Assembly (NCBI GenBank): GCA_947626265.1
Contig: CANQRM010000024.1
Span: 1-42,422 of the forward strand
Direction of reading: 5' to 3'
From: an uncultured Oscillospiraceae bacterium
GTDB taxonomy: Bacteria; Bacillota; Clostridia; Oscillospirales; Oscillospiraceae
DNA: 42,422 nucleotides
Shown: in pieces, positions 1 through 8,232 of the stretch
How positions within the stretch are numbered: position 1 is the stretch's first letter
How the letters are laid out: each line of letters starts with the position of its first letter
Made by a program: the position numbers and the translations under genes
The notes under the pieces: generated by a model
Told to the model about the DNA's origin: nothing
Databases searched by the model: none
What the model saw: the letters and a program-made list of their open reading frames with translations, nothing else

Positions 1-1023
1 GAGGGCGACCCGCTGTTCACCTACGATATGGAGAAGATGCAGCTGGACCTGGAGAAGCTGTATCTGGACAAAGAGGGCTACGAGAACACCATCGCCGCGG
101 CCAACAACTCCATCGCTGAGCTGGAAAAGGAGCGGGACAAGGCCAAGGAGGGCGACAAGCTCAGCTATACCCTGGAGATAGACTCCCGCAAGGCGGAGAT
201 ACGGGAGGCCCAGTACAATATCTCCATGAAGGAGCGGGATATCGCCTCCATGGAGGCGTCCATGGAGGACGCAGTGGTCTACTCCCCCATCGCCGGCCGG
301 GTCATGACCGTGGACGAGACCGGCAGCAGCTATGTGGACCCCTACAGCTACTACGGCGGCGGGGATAACGGCGGCGACACCAGCGTGGGGTTCATCACCG
401 TCACCGACGTGACCCGCCTGCGGGTCCAGGGGAACATCAACGAGATGAACGCCTACGCCCTCACCGAGGGCATGCCCATGCGCATCCGCTCCCGGGTGGA
501 TTCGGAGCAGACCTGGACCGGGAGCCTTTCCATGATAGACTGGGAGAACCCGGTGAAAAACGACAACAACAGCATGTACGTCATGTCCTCCTCCGGCTCC
601 GACGAGATGACCCAGTCCAGCAAGTATCCCTTCTACATAGAGCTGGACAGCACCGACGGGCTCATCCTGGGCCAGCACGTGTACATAGAGCCGGATAACG
701 GCGAGGAAGAAGAGGCAGAGCCCCTTGGGCCCATGCTGCCCATGTACTTCGTGGCCTATGAGGAGGACGGCTCCGCTTACGTCTGGGCGGACAACGGCAA
801 GGGCAGGCTGGAAAAGCGGGCCGTGACCCTGGGCGAGATGGACGAGATGACAGGAGCCTGTGAAATAGCAGAGGGCCTATCCGAGGACGATTACATCGCC
901 ATGCCCGAGGAGGGTCTGGAAGAGGGCCGTGCCGCGGAGAAGTATGACCCGGAGGCCGCGGCCGAAGAGGCGGCCATGAACGGCGAGGCCGGCGGCGAGA
1001 TGATGGCCGGGGCCGGTTTCTGA
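1..1023 (+). CDS. HlyD/MacA-type efflux adaptor, 5' partial
   Basis: The reading frame is open from base 1 to the TGA at 1021-1023, so the N-terminus (membrane anchor and first lipoyl half) lies outside the window; 340 residues are visible. The first about 85 residues are a charged coiled coil rich in Glu, Lys and Leu. The second lipoyl half follows (VYSPIAGRVM), then beta-barrel and membrane-proximal sections. Family role: the adaptor links an inner-membrane ABC exporter to the envelope. The acidic tail ends in an Ala/Glu/Gly-rich stretch with no known domain. It is 12 bp upstream of an ABC ATPase and starts a four-gene export operon that encodes two different adaptors. Family assignment is firm; substrate unknown. 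Confidence 0.85.
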   Translation, partial: EGDPLFTYDMEKMQLDLEKLYLDKEGYENTIAAANNSIAELEKERDKAKEGDKLSYTLEIDSRKAEIREAQYNISMKERDIASMEASMEDAVVYSPIAGRVMTVDETGSSYVDPYSYYGGGDNGGDTSVGFITVTDVTRLRVQGNINEMNAYALTEGMPMRIRSRVDSEQTWTGSLSMIDWENPVKNDNNSMYVMSSSGSDEMTQSSKYPFYIELDSTDGLILGQHVYIEPDNGEEEEAEPLGPMLPMYFVAYEEDGSAYVWADNGKGRLEKRAVTLGEMDEMTGACEIAEGLSEDDYIAMPEEGLEEGRAAEKYDPEAAAEEAAMNGEAGGEMMAGAGF

Positions 1024-1035
1024 CGGGGTAGTGCC

Positions 1036-1731
1036 ATGCTGCTTGAGATGAAGGACATATGCAAGGACTATCCCCAGGGCCGGGAAGTGGTCAAGATCTT
1101 GAAGGATGTGAACCTGACCATCGGCGAGGGGGACTACCTTGCCATCATGGGGCCGTCCGGGTCGGGAAAGACCACCCTGATGAACATCATCGGGTGCCTG
1201 GACGTGCCCACGTCGGGGAGCTACTCCCTCAACGGGGAGGATATCTCCCGGGCCTCGGAAAACCACCTGGCGGATGTGCGCAACTCCACGCTGGGCTTTG
1301 TGTTCCAGAGCTTTTACCTGCTGCCAAAGCTCTCGGCCCGGGACAACGTGGCCCTGCCCCTTTTATACGCGGGCGTGAAGAAGCGGGAGCGGTCCCGCCG
1401 GGCGGAAAAGGCCCTGGAGATGGTGGGCCTGGGAGACCGGGTGGACTTTATGCCCAACCAGCTCTCCGGCGGCCAGCAGCAGCGGGTCGCCATCGCCCGC
1501 GCCATGATAAACGAACCGAAAATACTGCTGGCCGACGAGCCCACGGGCGCGCTGGACAGCACCTCCGGCCATCAGGTCATGGACCTTTTTGACCAGCTGA
1601 ACGCCGCTGGCACCACCATCGTGCTCATCACCCATGAGCCCGCCGTGGGCCAGCGGGCCAAGCGCGTGCGCCGTATCTTGGACGGACGGCTGATGGCGGA
1701 GGGAGAAGGAGGAGTAGGAGATGCCTGGTAA
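1036..1731 (+). CDS. ABC transporter ATP-binding protein (MacB/LolD-like)
   Basis: 231-residue ATPase of the MacB/LolD/FtsE type, which powers FtsX-like permeases. Visible motifs are Walker [10 protein letters not shown], the Q-loop VFQSFYLLP, signature LSGGQQQR, Walker [13 protein letters not shown] and the switch His in LITHEP. Length is normal for a stand-alone nucleotide-binding subunit. The ATG at 1036 follows the upstream stop by 12 bp and has only a weak ribosome site, which suggests translational coupling. Its end overlaps the next adaptor gene by 11 bp, so the genes are co-transcribed. It probably pairs with the permease at 3918. The exported molecule (peptide, lipoprotein or drug) cannot be told from the sequence. 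Confidence 0.93.
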   Translation: MLLEMKDICKDYPQGREVVKILKDVNLTIGEGDYLAIMGPSGSGKTTLMNIIGCLDVPTSGSYSLNGEDISRASENHLADVRNSTLGFVFQSFYLLPKLSARDNVALPLLYAGVKKRERSRRAEKALEMVGLGDRVDFMPNQLSGGQQQRVAIARAMINEPKILLADEPTGALDSTSGHQVMDLFDQLNAAGTTIVLITHEPAVGQRAKRVRRILDGRLMAEGEGGVGDAW

Positions 1732-3901
1732 ACATGCCGCGGCGGCGGGAGGGCCGCCCAAAAAGAAAGGAAAGGGACGCAAGGCGGTGGCCGTCGTCCT
1801 GGTGTGCCTCATTCTGTTCGGCGCAGCAGGGGGCGGCGTATATTACTATTTGCAGCACCGCACCTCGGGCCAGACGGTGAACGTGTACCCGGTCAGCCAG
1901 ATGGGCTACACCAACGACTGGGCCGAGCGGGTCCAGACCGGCGGCACCGTCCGGGCGGACAAGATGCAGGCCGTGTATCTGAGCAGCACCCAGACCGTCA
2001 CGGAGATATTCGTGGAGGAGGGCCAGCAGGTGGAGGTGGGAGATAAGATTCTCGCCTTCGACACCACCCTCAGCGAGGTGGAGCTGGAAAAGGCCCGCAT
2101 CGAGATCGAGAAGAAGAAGCTGGATATCCAGGACGTCCAGAAGGAACTGGACGAGATAGCCACCTATAAGATCGGTTCCGGCGGGGGCGGATACTATGTG
2201 CCGCCCGTCACGTCGGAGCCCATACCCGAGCCCCTGATCCCCGTGCCCGTCCCCTGCTTCCAGGGGGGCAGCGGCACCCGGATAGACCCCTACGTGTTCG
2301 TGTGGGAGGAGGGCCGGCTCATCAACGACGCCACTATCCGCAATCTGTTGACCATGGCCCTGCCCACCCCCTCCCCGGAGCCCACCTTTGCCCCGGCGGA
2401 GGACAATGGGGGCGGCCAGATGCCCGACGTGCCCCTCATCAGCAGCGAGCCGGATAACGCCGCGCCGATGGCGCCCGTGGCCCTGGCGGCCCGGCCCACG
2501 CCGGTCAGCGCCGGCCAGGGCTACGCGGTGCGGGCGCTCCTGGCCCCCGCCCGCCGGGGGAGCATGATCCTGCGGGCCGAGGGCGAGGGCGGCGAACCGC
2601 CCATAGAGAGCCAGCCTACGGACGCGCCGGTGACGGACGCGCCCGTGACGGAGGCGCCTGCCACCGAGGTCCCCGTGACGGAGGCGCCGGCGACGGACGC
2701 GCCCTTCGTGCCCCTGGAGACCCCGGAGCCGCCTGTGGCGGATGAGCCCTGGGCCCAGGATACCCCGGAGCCGGATGTGACCCCGCAGCAGGCCACGCCT
2801 ACCCCCACCCCCACCCCGTCCCCCTCGCCCAGCGAGAGCCCGGAGCCCAGCGAGAGCCCCGACCCGGACGCTTCCCCCGACCCCGACGCCACCCCCGGCG
2901 CGGCGGCCACCGACGGCCCCAGCGGCGCGGAGTATTACATCGTCTTTGAGATGCGGGACGGAAACTCCATGCAGGGGGACGTGCTGCGGGCCTTTGAGCT
3001 GCGGCTGGTGCTGGTCCACGGCCGGTGGAGCTTTGAGGTGGTGCCCACCGCCTATGAGCCCTACATCCCCGAGTCGGATGAGCCGGAGGACTTCGGCTCC
3101 TTCTACGGCGGCTACTCCGGCCAGTACTTCACCGCCGAGGAGATCGCCCAGATGCGCAAGGACGCCAACCAGCGGCTGCTGGACCTGAACCTGTCCCTGC
3201 GGGTGGCAGAGCAGGAGCTGAAGGAGAAGGAATTTGAGCTCTCCAACGGCGAGGTGCTGTGCACCACCGCGGGCGTGGTCAAGAGCGTCATCACCCCGGA
3301 GGAGGCCTTGGCCAGCGAGCAGCCGGTGGTCATGATCTCCGGCGGCGGCGGGTACTTCGTCAGCTGCTACATGAGCGAGTTTGACCTCACGTACATGAAC
3401 GTGGGCGACACGGTGACCGTGGAGGACTACCGCAGCGGCAATACCCTGGACGGGACCATCACGGAGATATCCCAGTACCCCGCCGGGTCCTCCAACGACA
3501 CCAACTATTACTACGAAAACGGCAACAACAACGTCTCCACCTACCCCTTCACCATCGAGGTGGGGGAGGACGCGGACCTGCGGGAGGGCTACGGCGTGAG
3601 CGTGTACTACGCCCCCTCGGAGAAGGTCCAGCAGGAGATGGATATGACCACCTTCTTCCAGATGGACAACATGTTCATCCGCCAGGAGAACGGCCAGAGC
3701 TATGTCTACGCCATGGGGGACAACGGCCTTCTGGAGAAGCGGTATATCACCACCGCCGGCGGCGACAGCTGGTCCACCCGCATCACCGGCGGGCTGGATA
3801 TGGACACGGATTACGTGGCGTTCCCCTACGGCCGAGCCGTGAAGGAGGGCGCCAGGGCAGTGAAGCAGGAGGATATAAGCACGCTGTATAACGGCTACTG
3901 A
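1721..3901 (+). CDS. HlyD/MacA-type adaptor with long disordered insertion
   Basis: 726 residues, far longer than a usual adaptor of about 350-450. A Lys-rich N-terminus precedes one membrane segment (about residues 26-44). The first lipoyl half (VEEGQQVEVGDKI) leads into a coiled-coil helix (about 115-150). Then comes an insertion of about 300 residues, very rich in Pro, Glu, Thr and Ser, with tandem T-D/E-A-P units encoded near 2620-2710. The returning coiled-coil helix (about 475-505), second lipoyl half (CTTAGVVKSVI) and barrel domain follow. The insertion therefore sits at or near the tip of the coiled-coil hairpin, where adaptors contact the outer partner. The start overlaps the ATPase gene by 11 bp. 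Confidence 0.85.
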   Translation: MPGKHAAAAGGPPKKKGKGRKAVAVVLVCLILFGAAGGGVYYYLQHRTSGQTVNVYPVSQMGYTNDWAERVQTGGTVRADKMQAVYLSSTQTVTEIFVEEGQQVEVGDKILAFDTTLSEVELEKARIEIEKKKLDIQDVQKELDEIATYKIGSGGGGYYVPPVTSEPIPEPLIPVPVPCFQGGSGTRIDPYVFVWEEGRLINDATIRNLLTMALPTPSPEPTFAPAEDNGGGQMPDVPLISSEPDNAAPMAPVALAARPTPVSAGQGYAVRALLAPARRGSMILRAEGEGGEPPIESQPTDAPVTDAPVTEAPATEVPVTEAPATDAPFVPLETPEPPVADEPWAQDTPEPDVTPQQATPTPTPTPSPSPSESPEPSESPDPDASPDPDATPGAAATDGPSGAEYYIVFEMRDGNSMQGDVLRAFELRLVLVHGRWSFEVVPTAYEPYIPESDEPEDFGSFYGGYSGQYFTAEEIAQMRKDANQRLLDLNLSLRVAEQELKEKEFELSNGEVLCTTAGVVKSVITPEEALASEQPVVMISGGGGYFVSCYMSEFDLTYMNVGDTVTVEDYRSGNTLDGTITEISQYPAGSSNDTNYYYENGNNNVSTYPFTIEVGEDADLREGYGVSVYYAPSEKVQQEMDMTTFFQMDNMFIRQENGQSYVYAMGDNGLLEKRYITTAGGDSWSTRITGGLDMDTDYVAFPYGRAVKEGARAVKQEDISTLYNGY

Positions 3902-3917
3902 CGCAGGAGGCAGGACC

Positions 3918-5183
3918 GTGTTCGAGAATATTTCCCTGGCGTTCCAGGGCATCTGGGGCCATAAGATGCGGTCGTTTCTGACCATGCTGGGCATCATCAT
4001 CGGCATCGCCGCCATCATCACCATCGTGTCCACCATCAAGGGCACCAACGACCAGATCAAGGAGAGCCTCATAGGCTCCGGCACCAACGCCGTGACGGTG
4101 CAGCTATACCAGGATAACTACGCCTATACCATCTCCAACTGGAACCCCGCCCCGGAGGGGGTGCTGCCCGTGTCGGAGGAGACGAAGGAGAAGCTGCAGG
4201 CGCTGGACAACGTGGTGTCCGTCAGCCTCTACTGCTCCCGGCGGGTGGACAGCTACGACGGGGACGTGTGCTACGGCAACAAGTCCTATTCCGGCGAGAT
4301 ATACGGCGTGGATGAGCACTACTTCGACGCCGCCGGCTACCGGCTGCGAAACGGCCGGGGATTCCTGGCCGAGGACTTTGACAGCTTCCGCAAGGTGGCC
4401 ATCGTGGACGAGGGGACCGTCACCCGCCTCTTTGGCGGGGCGGACCCGGTGGGCCAGATCCTGGAGATCAAAAACGAGCCCTTCACCGTGGTGGGCGTGG
4501 TCAGCGAGAGCACGAAGAGCGACTACGCCATCGAGACCTACCGGGACTACACCATGTACGCCCAGAATACCGGCGGGCGGGTGTTCATCCCCCTGGCCGA
4601 CTGGCCCATCGCCTACGCTTTCGACGAGCCCCAGACGGTGATACTGAAGGCCGCCAGCACCGACGACATGACGGCCATCGGCCAGCAGGCAGAGGACATC
4701 CTCACCGACAGCCAGATCACCACCAATCAGGGCAGTTTCTCCTACAAGAGCGACGACCTGATGGGCCAGGCGGCCCAGCTGCAGGAATTCTCCAACGCCA
4801 CCAACAACCAGCTTCTCTGGATCGCGGGCATAAGCCTTCTGGTGGGCGGCATCGGCGTGATGAACATCATGCTGGTGACGGTCACGGAGCGGACCCGGGA
4901 GATCGGCCTCAAAAAGGCCATCGGCGCCCGGAAGCGGCGCATCCTGTGGCAATTTCTCACGGAGGCGGCGGCCCTCACCAGCATCGGCGGGATACTGGGC
5001 GTGGCGGCGGGCCTGGGCCTGAGCCGGTTCATCGCCTCGGCCATGGGCACGCCCTCCGCCGTGAGCTACCCGGCCATCGCGGTGGCGGTGCTGTTCTCCA
5101 TGCTCATCGGCGTGGTGTTCGGCATGATACCGGCGGTAAAGGCGGCAAATCTGAATCCTATAGATGCGTTAAGGAGAGAATAA
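3918..5183 (+). CDS. ABC transporter permease, MacB/FtsX type
   Basis: 421 residues with the MacB_PCD/FtsX arrangement. One N-terminal membrane helix (about 18-40, after the MRSFLTML motif) is followed by a periplasmic-type domain of about 230 residues. Three C-terminal helices end in the conserved ...PAVKAANLNPIDALR. The segment GGIGVMNIMLVTVTERTREIG is typical of the family. The start is GTG at 3918, supported by AGGAGG at 3905-3910. It is the last gene of the export operon, 16 bp after the adaptor, and is followed at once by a terminator. It is expected to form a tripartite exporter with the upstream ATPase and adaptor(s). Confidence 0.92.
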   Translation: MFENISLAFQGIWGHKMRSFLTMLGIIIGIAAIITIVSTIKGTNDQIKESLIGSGTNAVTVQLYQDNYAYTISNWNPAPEGVLPVSEETKEKLQALDNVVSVSLYCSRRVDSYDGDVCYGNKSYSGEIYGVDEHYFDAAGYRLRNGRGFLAEDFDSFRKVAIVDEGTVTRLFGGADPVGQILEIKNEPFTVVGVVSESTKSDYAIETYRDYTMYAQNTGGRVFIPLADWPIAYAFDEPQTVILKAASTDDMTAIGQQAEDILTDSQITTNQGSFSYKSDDLMGQAAQLQEFSNATNNQLLWIAGISLLVGGIGVMNIMLVTVTERTREIGLKKAIGARKRRILWQFLTEAAALTSIGGILGVAAGLGLSRFIASAMGTPSAVSYPAIAVAVLFSMLIGVVFGMIPAVKAANLNPIDALRRE

Positions 5184-5190
5184 AAAATAA

Positions 5191-5220
5191 GGACCTGCTG
5201 AAAAGCAGGTCCTTCACTTT
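5191..5220 (+). terminator. Rho-independent terminator of the export operon
   Basis: A perfect 9-bp stem (GGACCTGCT / AGCAGGTCC) with a GAAA loop, followed by a TTCACTTT tract, lies 8 bp after the permease stop. Confidence 0.85.
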
Positions 5221-5223
5221 ATG

Positions 5224-5332
5224 TGCCTCCCCTGTGCAAGGGGAGGTGGGCGGCGTCAGCCGCTCGGAGGGGTTGTCAGACAATCCCTCAGTCAGCGCTT
5301 TGCGCTGCCAGCCCCCTTTGCACAAGGGGGCC
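5224..5332. repeat. Multi-hairpin intergenic repeat (MITE/REP-like)
   Basis: The 109-bp stretch folds as a chain of palindromes: CCTCCCC/GGGGAGG, GGCGGC/GCCGC, GAGGGGTTGTC/CAATCCCTC, AGCGC/GCGCT and CCCCCTT/AAGGGGG, the last followed by CTTTTT. The two outer hairpins have related sequences. This style is known from repetitive non-coding elements in gut Clostridia. No ORF fits it. The last hairpin could also act as a + strand terminator. Copy number cannot be judged from one window. Confidence 0.6.
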
Positions 5333-5341
5333 TTTTTACGC

Positions 5342-5992
5342 CTACAGTTGGCTGGCGAACCACTCGAATATGGCCGCGCCGTCCACGGTGTCGGGGCGGG
5401 CGTGGGCGAAGGCCATGCGCTCGGGGTGGAACTGGACGCCCAGGATGGGGAGGGACTCATGCTCGATGGCCTCTATGACCCCGTCGGGGGCGTAGGCCGT
5501 GGCGCGCAGGCCCGCGCCCACGCGGTCCAGGCCCTGGTGATGGGCGCTGTTGACAGGAGCGGTATCGCCGTAGAGGCGGTGCAATAAGCTCCCCGGGGCG
5601 AGGGCGGCGGAATGGAGGCGGTCGTCATGCTCCGTCGCCATGTGGGTGAGCGCGGTGGGCAGGTCCTGGATGAGGTCCCCGCCGAAGTATATGTTCAATA
5701 CCTGGTGGCCCCGGCATATGCCGAGAATGGGTTTTCCCGCCTTCACGAACAGGTCAAGGGCGGTGAGCTGGGCCTCGTCCAGGGGAAGGTCTATGTCCTG
5801 GGAGCCCCGGTCCGGCTGGCCGAAGCGGGCAGGGTCCACGTCCCCGCCGCCGGGGAGCAGCAGCCCCGCGCAGCCGGCCGCCTCCGCCGGGGAGAGGGTG
5901 ACGAGGGGCTCCACGCCCACGGCCTGCAGGGCGGCGATATAGTTTCCTACGCGCTCAGCGTAGCCCAAGATGGCGGCCCTCACAGGTCGCAC
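5342..5992 (-). CDS. Class I glutamine amidotransferase, peptidase C26 (PuuD-like)
   Basis: 216 residues of the gamma-glutamyl-gamma-aminobutyrate hydrolase family, which cleaves gamma-glutamyl amide bonds. Visible motifs are LLLPGGGDVDP (about 45-54), the nucleophile elbow GICRGHQ with Cys93, and GVQFHPE with His189 and Glu191 completing the triad. The start is a GTG whose reading frame overlaps the end of lysA by 13 bp, so translation is probably coupled. A second GTG three codons later is possible. The link with lysA hints at diamino acid or gamma-glutamyl compound metabolism, but the true substrate is not shown by the sequence. Confidence 0.85.
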   Translation of the reverse strand: MRPVRAAILGYAERVGNYIAALQAVGVEPLVTLSPAEAAGCAGLLLPGGGDVDPARFGQPDRGSQDIDLPLDEAQLTALDLFVKAGKPILGICRGHQVLNIYFGGDLIQDLPTALTHMATEHDDRLHSAALAPGSLLHRLYGDTAPVNSAHHQGLDRVGAGLRATAYAPDGVIEAIEHESLPILGVQFHPERMAFAHARPDTVDGAAIFEWFASQL

Positions 5993-7278
5993 CCCACTAT
6001 GTCCGCCAGGGTCTCCCGGCGGACGATGAGCCTGTCTTCTCCGCCCCGCAGAGCCGCGATGGGCGGCCGGGGGACGCGGTTATAGTTGGAGGCCATGGAG
6101 TAGTTGTAGGCCCCCGTCACCAGCACCGCCAGGACGTCGCCGGCGCGGGCGGCCTGCAGGGGCATGTCCTCCCCCAGAAGGTCCCCGCTTTCGCAGCAGC
6201 GGCCCGCGAGGGTGACCCGCTCCGTCTGAGGCTCGTCCGCCCTGTCCGCGATGAGGGCGGTATAGCGGGCGCCGTAGAGGGCGTAGCGGGGGTCGTCCGT
6301 CATGCCCCCGTCCAGGGCCACGTAGCAGGCCCTGCCGGGGACGGATTTCACGTTCTGCACGGTGTAGAGAGTTACCCCCGCCGCCGCCACGATGCCCCGG
6401 CCCGGCTCTAGGATGATGCGGGGCAGGGGGTAGTCATATTGGGCAAAGTTCTCCCTGAGCCTCCCGGCCAGGGCGGCGATCATCCCGGCGCAGTCAGGGG
6501 CGGCGTCGGCCTCGGCGTAGGCCACGGCGAAACCGCCACCCAGGTCCAGGACCGGGGCAATATAGCCCGTCTGGCGGCGCACGTCGGACAGAAACGCCGC
6601 CATCACGTCCGCTTCCAACAGGAAGGGGTCGGCGTCGAATATCTGAGAGCCCACGTGGCAGTGGAAGCCCTCCAGAATGATGTTGGACAGGGCCAGGGCC
6701 GTCTTCGTCACGGCCAGGGCCTGGCCCGTGGGGATGGGCACACCGAACTTCACGTCGATGACGCCGGTGTTCACGGCAGCGAAGGTGTGGGGGTCGATGC
6801 CCGGCGTCACCCGCAGCAGCACCCTCTGGCGCACGCCCATCTCCCCGGCCACGGCGTCGATGCGGTATAGCTCCTCCTCCCCGTCCGCGGCGATGAGGCC
6901 CACGCCGCTCTCCACGGCGTAGCGGATATCCTCCACAGTCTTGGCGTTGCCGTGAAGGCAGATGTCCTCCGCCGGGAAACCGGCGGCGAGAGCGGTATAG
7001 AGCTCGCCGGAGGATACCGCGTCCAGGCCCATGCCCTCCTCCTTCGCCCAGCGGCACAGCTCCTTGCAGCACAGGGCCTTGGAGGCATAGTAGGGGCGGC
7101 TGCCGGCGGGGAGATGGGCGGCCATGGCGGAGGCATAGAGCCCCATCCGGGCGCGGACCATGTCCTCGTCTAAAAGGTACAGGGGCGTGCCGTATTTCTC
7201 CGCCAGGGCGACGGCGTCGATGCCGCCGACGCAGAGATGGCCGGCGTTGTTCACGGTCAGGTTCGGCTGTTTCAGCAT
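5980..7278 (-). CDS. lysA: Diaminopimelate decarboxylase
   Basis: 432-residue fold-type III PLP enzyme that converts meso-diaminopimelate to L-lysine, the last step of lysine synthesis. The PLP Lys67 lies in YYASKAL, followed by HVGSQ (His208), the phosphate loop DLGGGF (about 245-250), EPGRGIVA (about 291) and CESGD (Cys362) from the partner active site. The frame is open to a TTG at 7296, but the ATG at 7278 has AGAAGGGA about 7 nt upstream and is the better start. It overlaps the amidotransferase gene downstream. Confidence 0.95.
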   Translation of the reverse strand: MLKQPNLTVNNAGHLCVGGIDAVALAEKYGTPLYLLDEDMVRARMGLYASAMAAHLPAGSRPYYASKALCCKELCRWAKEEGMGLDAVSSGELYTALAAGFPAEDICLHGNAKTVEDIRYAVESGVGLIAADGEEELYRIDAVAGEMGVRQRVLLRVTPGIDPHTFAAVNTGVIDVKFGVPIPTGQALAVTKTALALSNIILEGFHCHVGSQIFDADPFLLEADVMAAFLSDVRRQTGYIAPVLDLGGGFAVAYAEADAAPDCAGMIAALAGRLRENFAQYDYPLPRIILEPGRGIVAAAGVTLYTVQNVKSVPGRACYVALDGGMTDDPRYALYGARYTALIADRADEPQTERVTLAGRCCESGDLLGEDMPLQAARAGDVLAVLVTGAYNYSMASNYNRVPRPPIAALRGGEDRLIVRRETLADIVGCDL

Positions 7279-7297
7279 GGGATGGTCCCTTCTCAAA

Positions 7298-7367
7298 TAA
7301 AACGGGCCCTGCCGTAGACGGACAGGGCGAAAAATGGTATACTCCTATCGTGATCTGTCGCTGTCAA
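7298..7367 (-). promoter_or_regulatory. Putative lysA promoter and leader hairpin
   Basis: On the minus strand TTGACA (7367-7362) is followed by TATACC (7341-7336) with a 20-nt spacer, longer than ideal. The short leader contains a GCCCTG...CAGGGC hairpin (7328-7306) followed by CCGTTTTATTT just before the ribosome site. It could be an attenuator, but the T-run is broken and no leader peptide was found. The leader is too short for an L-box lysine riboswitch. Confidence 0.35.
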
Positions 7368-7425
7368 TATATTACAGCCATCCCGCCGCCATTGCAAGGG
7401 TTTTGCGGCGGGGAAGGGAGAAGAT

Positions 7426-8181
7426 ATGAATACGCCCAAAGAGATAGCGGCCTCCTACGTGGAGACCGGGTACAACAAGGCAACGATGCCCAAGGGGCGG
7501 ATGTTCCTGCTGGCGGTGCTGGCGGGGGCGTTCATCGCCTTCGCCGGAGCGGCCTCGACCATCGGCTCCGCCGCCGCGGGAAAGCTGGCGGGGGCCTGCA
7601 TCTTCCCGGCGGGGCTGGCCATGGTGGTCATCGTGGGCAGCGAGCTCTTCACCGGCAACAACCTCATGGTCATCTCCCTGTGGGAAAAGCGCATTACCCC
7701 GGGGCAGATGCTCCTGGCCTGGGCCGTCGTGTACATAGGCAACTTTGCGGGCTCTCTGCTCATCGCGGCGCTGGCGGTGTACGGCGGGGCCTTCGGGGCC
7801 TGGTATGAGCCCCTCGTCGCCACGGCGGTGACGAAGGTGTCCATCCCCTTCGGCGAGGCGGTCATGCGGGGCGTGCTGTGCAACATCCTGGTCTGCGCGG
7901 CGGTGTGGATGGGCATGGCGGCGAAGGACGCCGGGGGGAAGGTCATCTGCCTCTACTTCCCTGTCATGGTGTTCGTGCTGTGCGGCTACGAGCACTCCAT
8001 TGCCAATATGTTCTTCATCCCCGCGGGGCTCTTCGCCGCCGGGCGGTACGGCGCGGCGGCGGAGGGGCTCACCTGGGGGGCCATGTTCCTCAAAAACCTC
8101 CTGCCCGTCACCCTGGGCAACATCCTGGGCGGCGCGGGGCTGGGGACGGTCCTCTGGGCAGTAAACAGGCCGAAGAAGTAA
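7426..8181 (+). CDS. Formate/nitrite transporter family channel
   Basis: 251-residue FocA/NirC-type pentameric inner-membrane channel for small monovalent anions such as formate, nitrite or hydrosulfide. It has six hydrophobic segments, with the family patterns GAFIAFAG in the first helix, SELFTGNN in the second and CGYEHSIANMFFIP near helix 5. The ATG is preceded by GGGAAGGGAG. It is a single-gene unit between divergent lysA and convergent yhhQ-like genes. In a fermentative anaerobe formate transport is the most likely role, but the substrate is not determined by sequence alone. Confidence 0.92.
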   Translation: MNTPKEIAASYVETGYNKATMPKGRMFLLAVLAGAFIAFAGAASTIGSAAAGKLAGACIFPAGLAMVVIVGSELFTGNNLMVISLWEKRITPGQMLLAWAVVYIGNFAGSLLIAALAVYGGAFGAWYEPLVATAVTKVSIPFGEAVMRGVLCNILVCAAVWMGMAAKDAGGKVICLYFPVMVFVLCGYEHSIANMFFIPAGLFAAGRYGAAAEGLTWGAMFLKNLLPVTLGNILGGAGLGTVLWAVNRPKK

Positions 8182-8183
8182 GG

Positions 8184-8222
8184 ATAAAAATGGCCGGGCG
8201 GAAAGTAAATTCCCGTCCGGCC
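8184..8222 (-). terminator. Terminator of the QueT/YhhQ-type gene
   Basis: On the minus strand a 10-bp GC stem (GGCCGGACGG / CCGCCCGGCC) is followed by ATTTTTATCC. It lies just past the stop at 8233. Confidence 0.75.
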
Positions 8223-8232
8223 TGTCCGCCGG

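Noticed and set aside
2620-2830. CRISPR-like short repeats
   Set aside because: The repeats are in-frame codons for Thr/Ala/Pro/Asp units inside the adaptor gene, without unique spacers.
1628-4087. Very long open frame (819 codons) on the minus strand opposite the export operon
   Set aside because: It runs antisense to well-recognised ABC and adaptor genes, has His/Val/Gly-rich low-complexity translation and no start signals; a shadow frame of GC-rich DNA.
7298-7367. Lysine riboswitch upstream of lysA
   Set aside because: The leader is well under 100 nt and lacks the five-helix L-box core. Only one hairpin is present.
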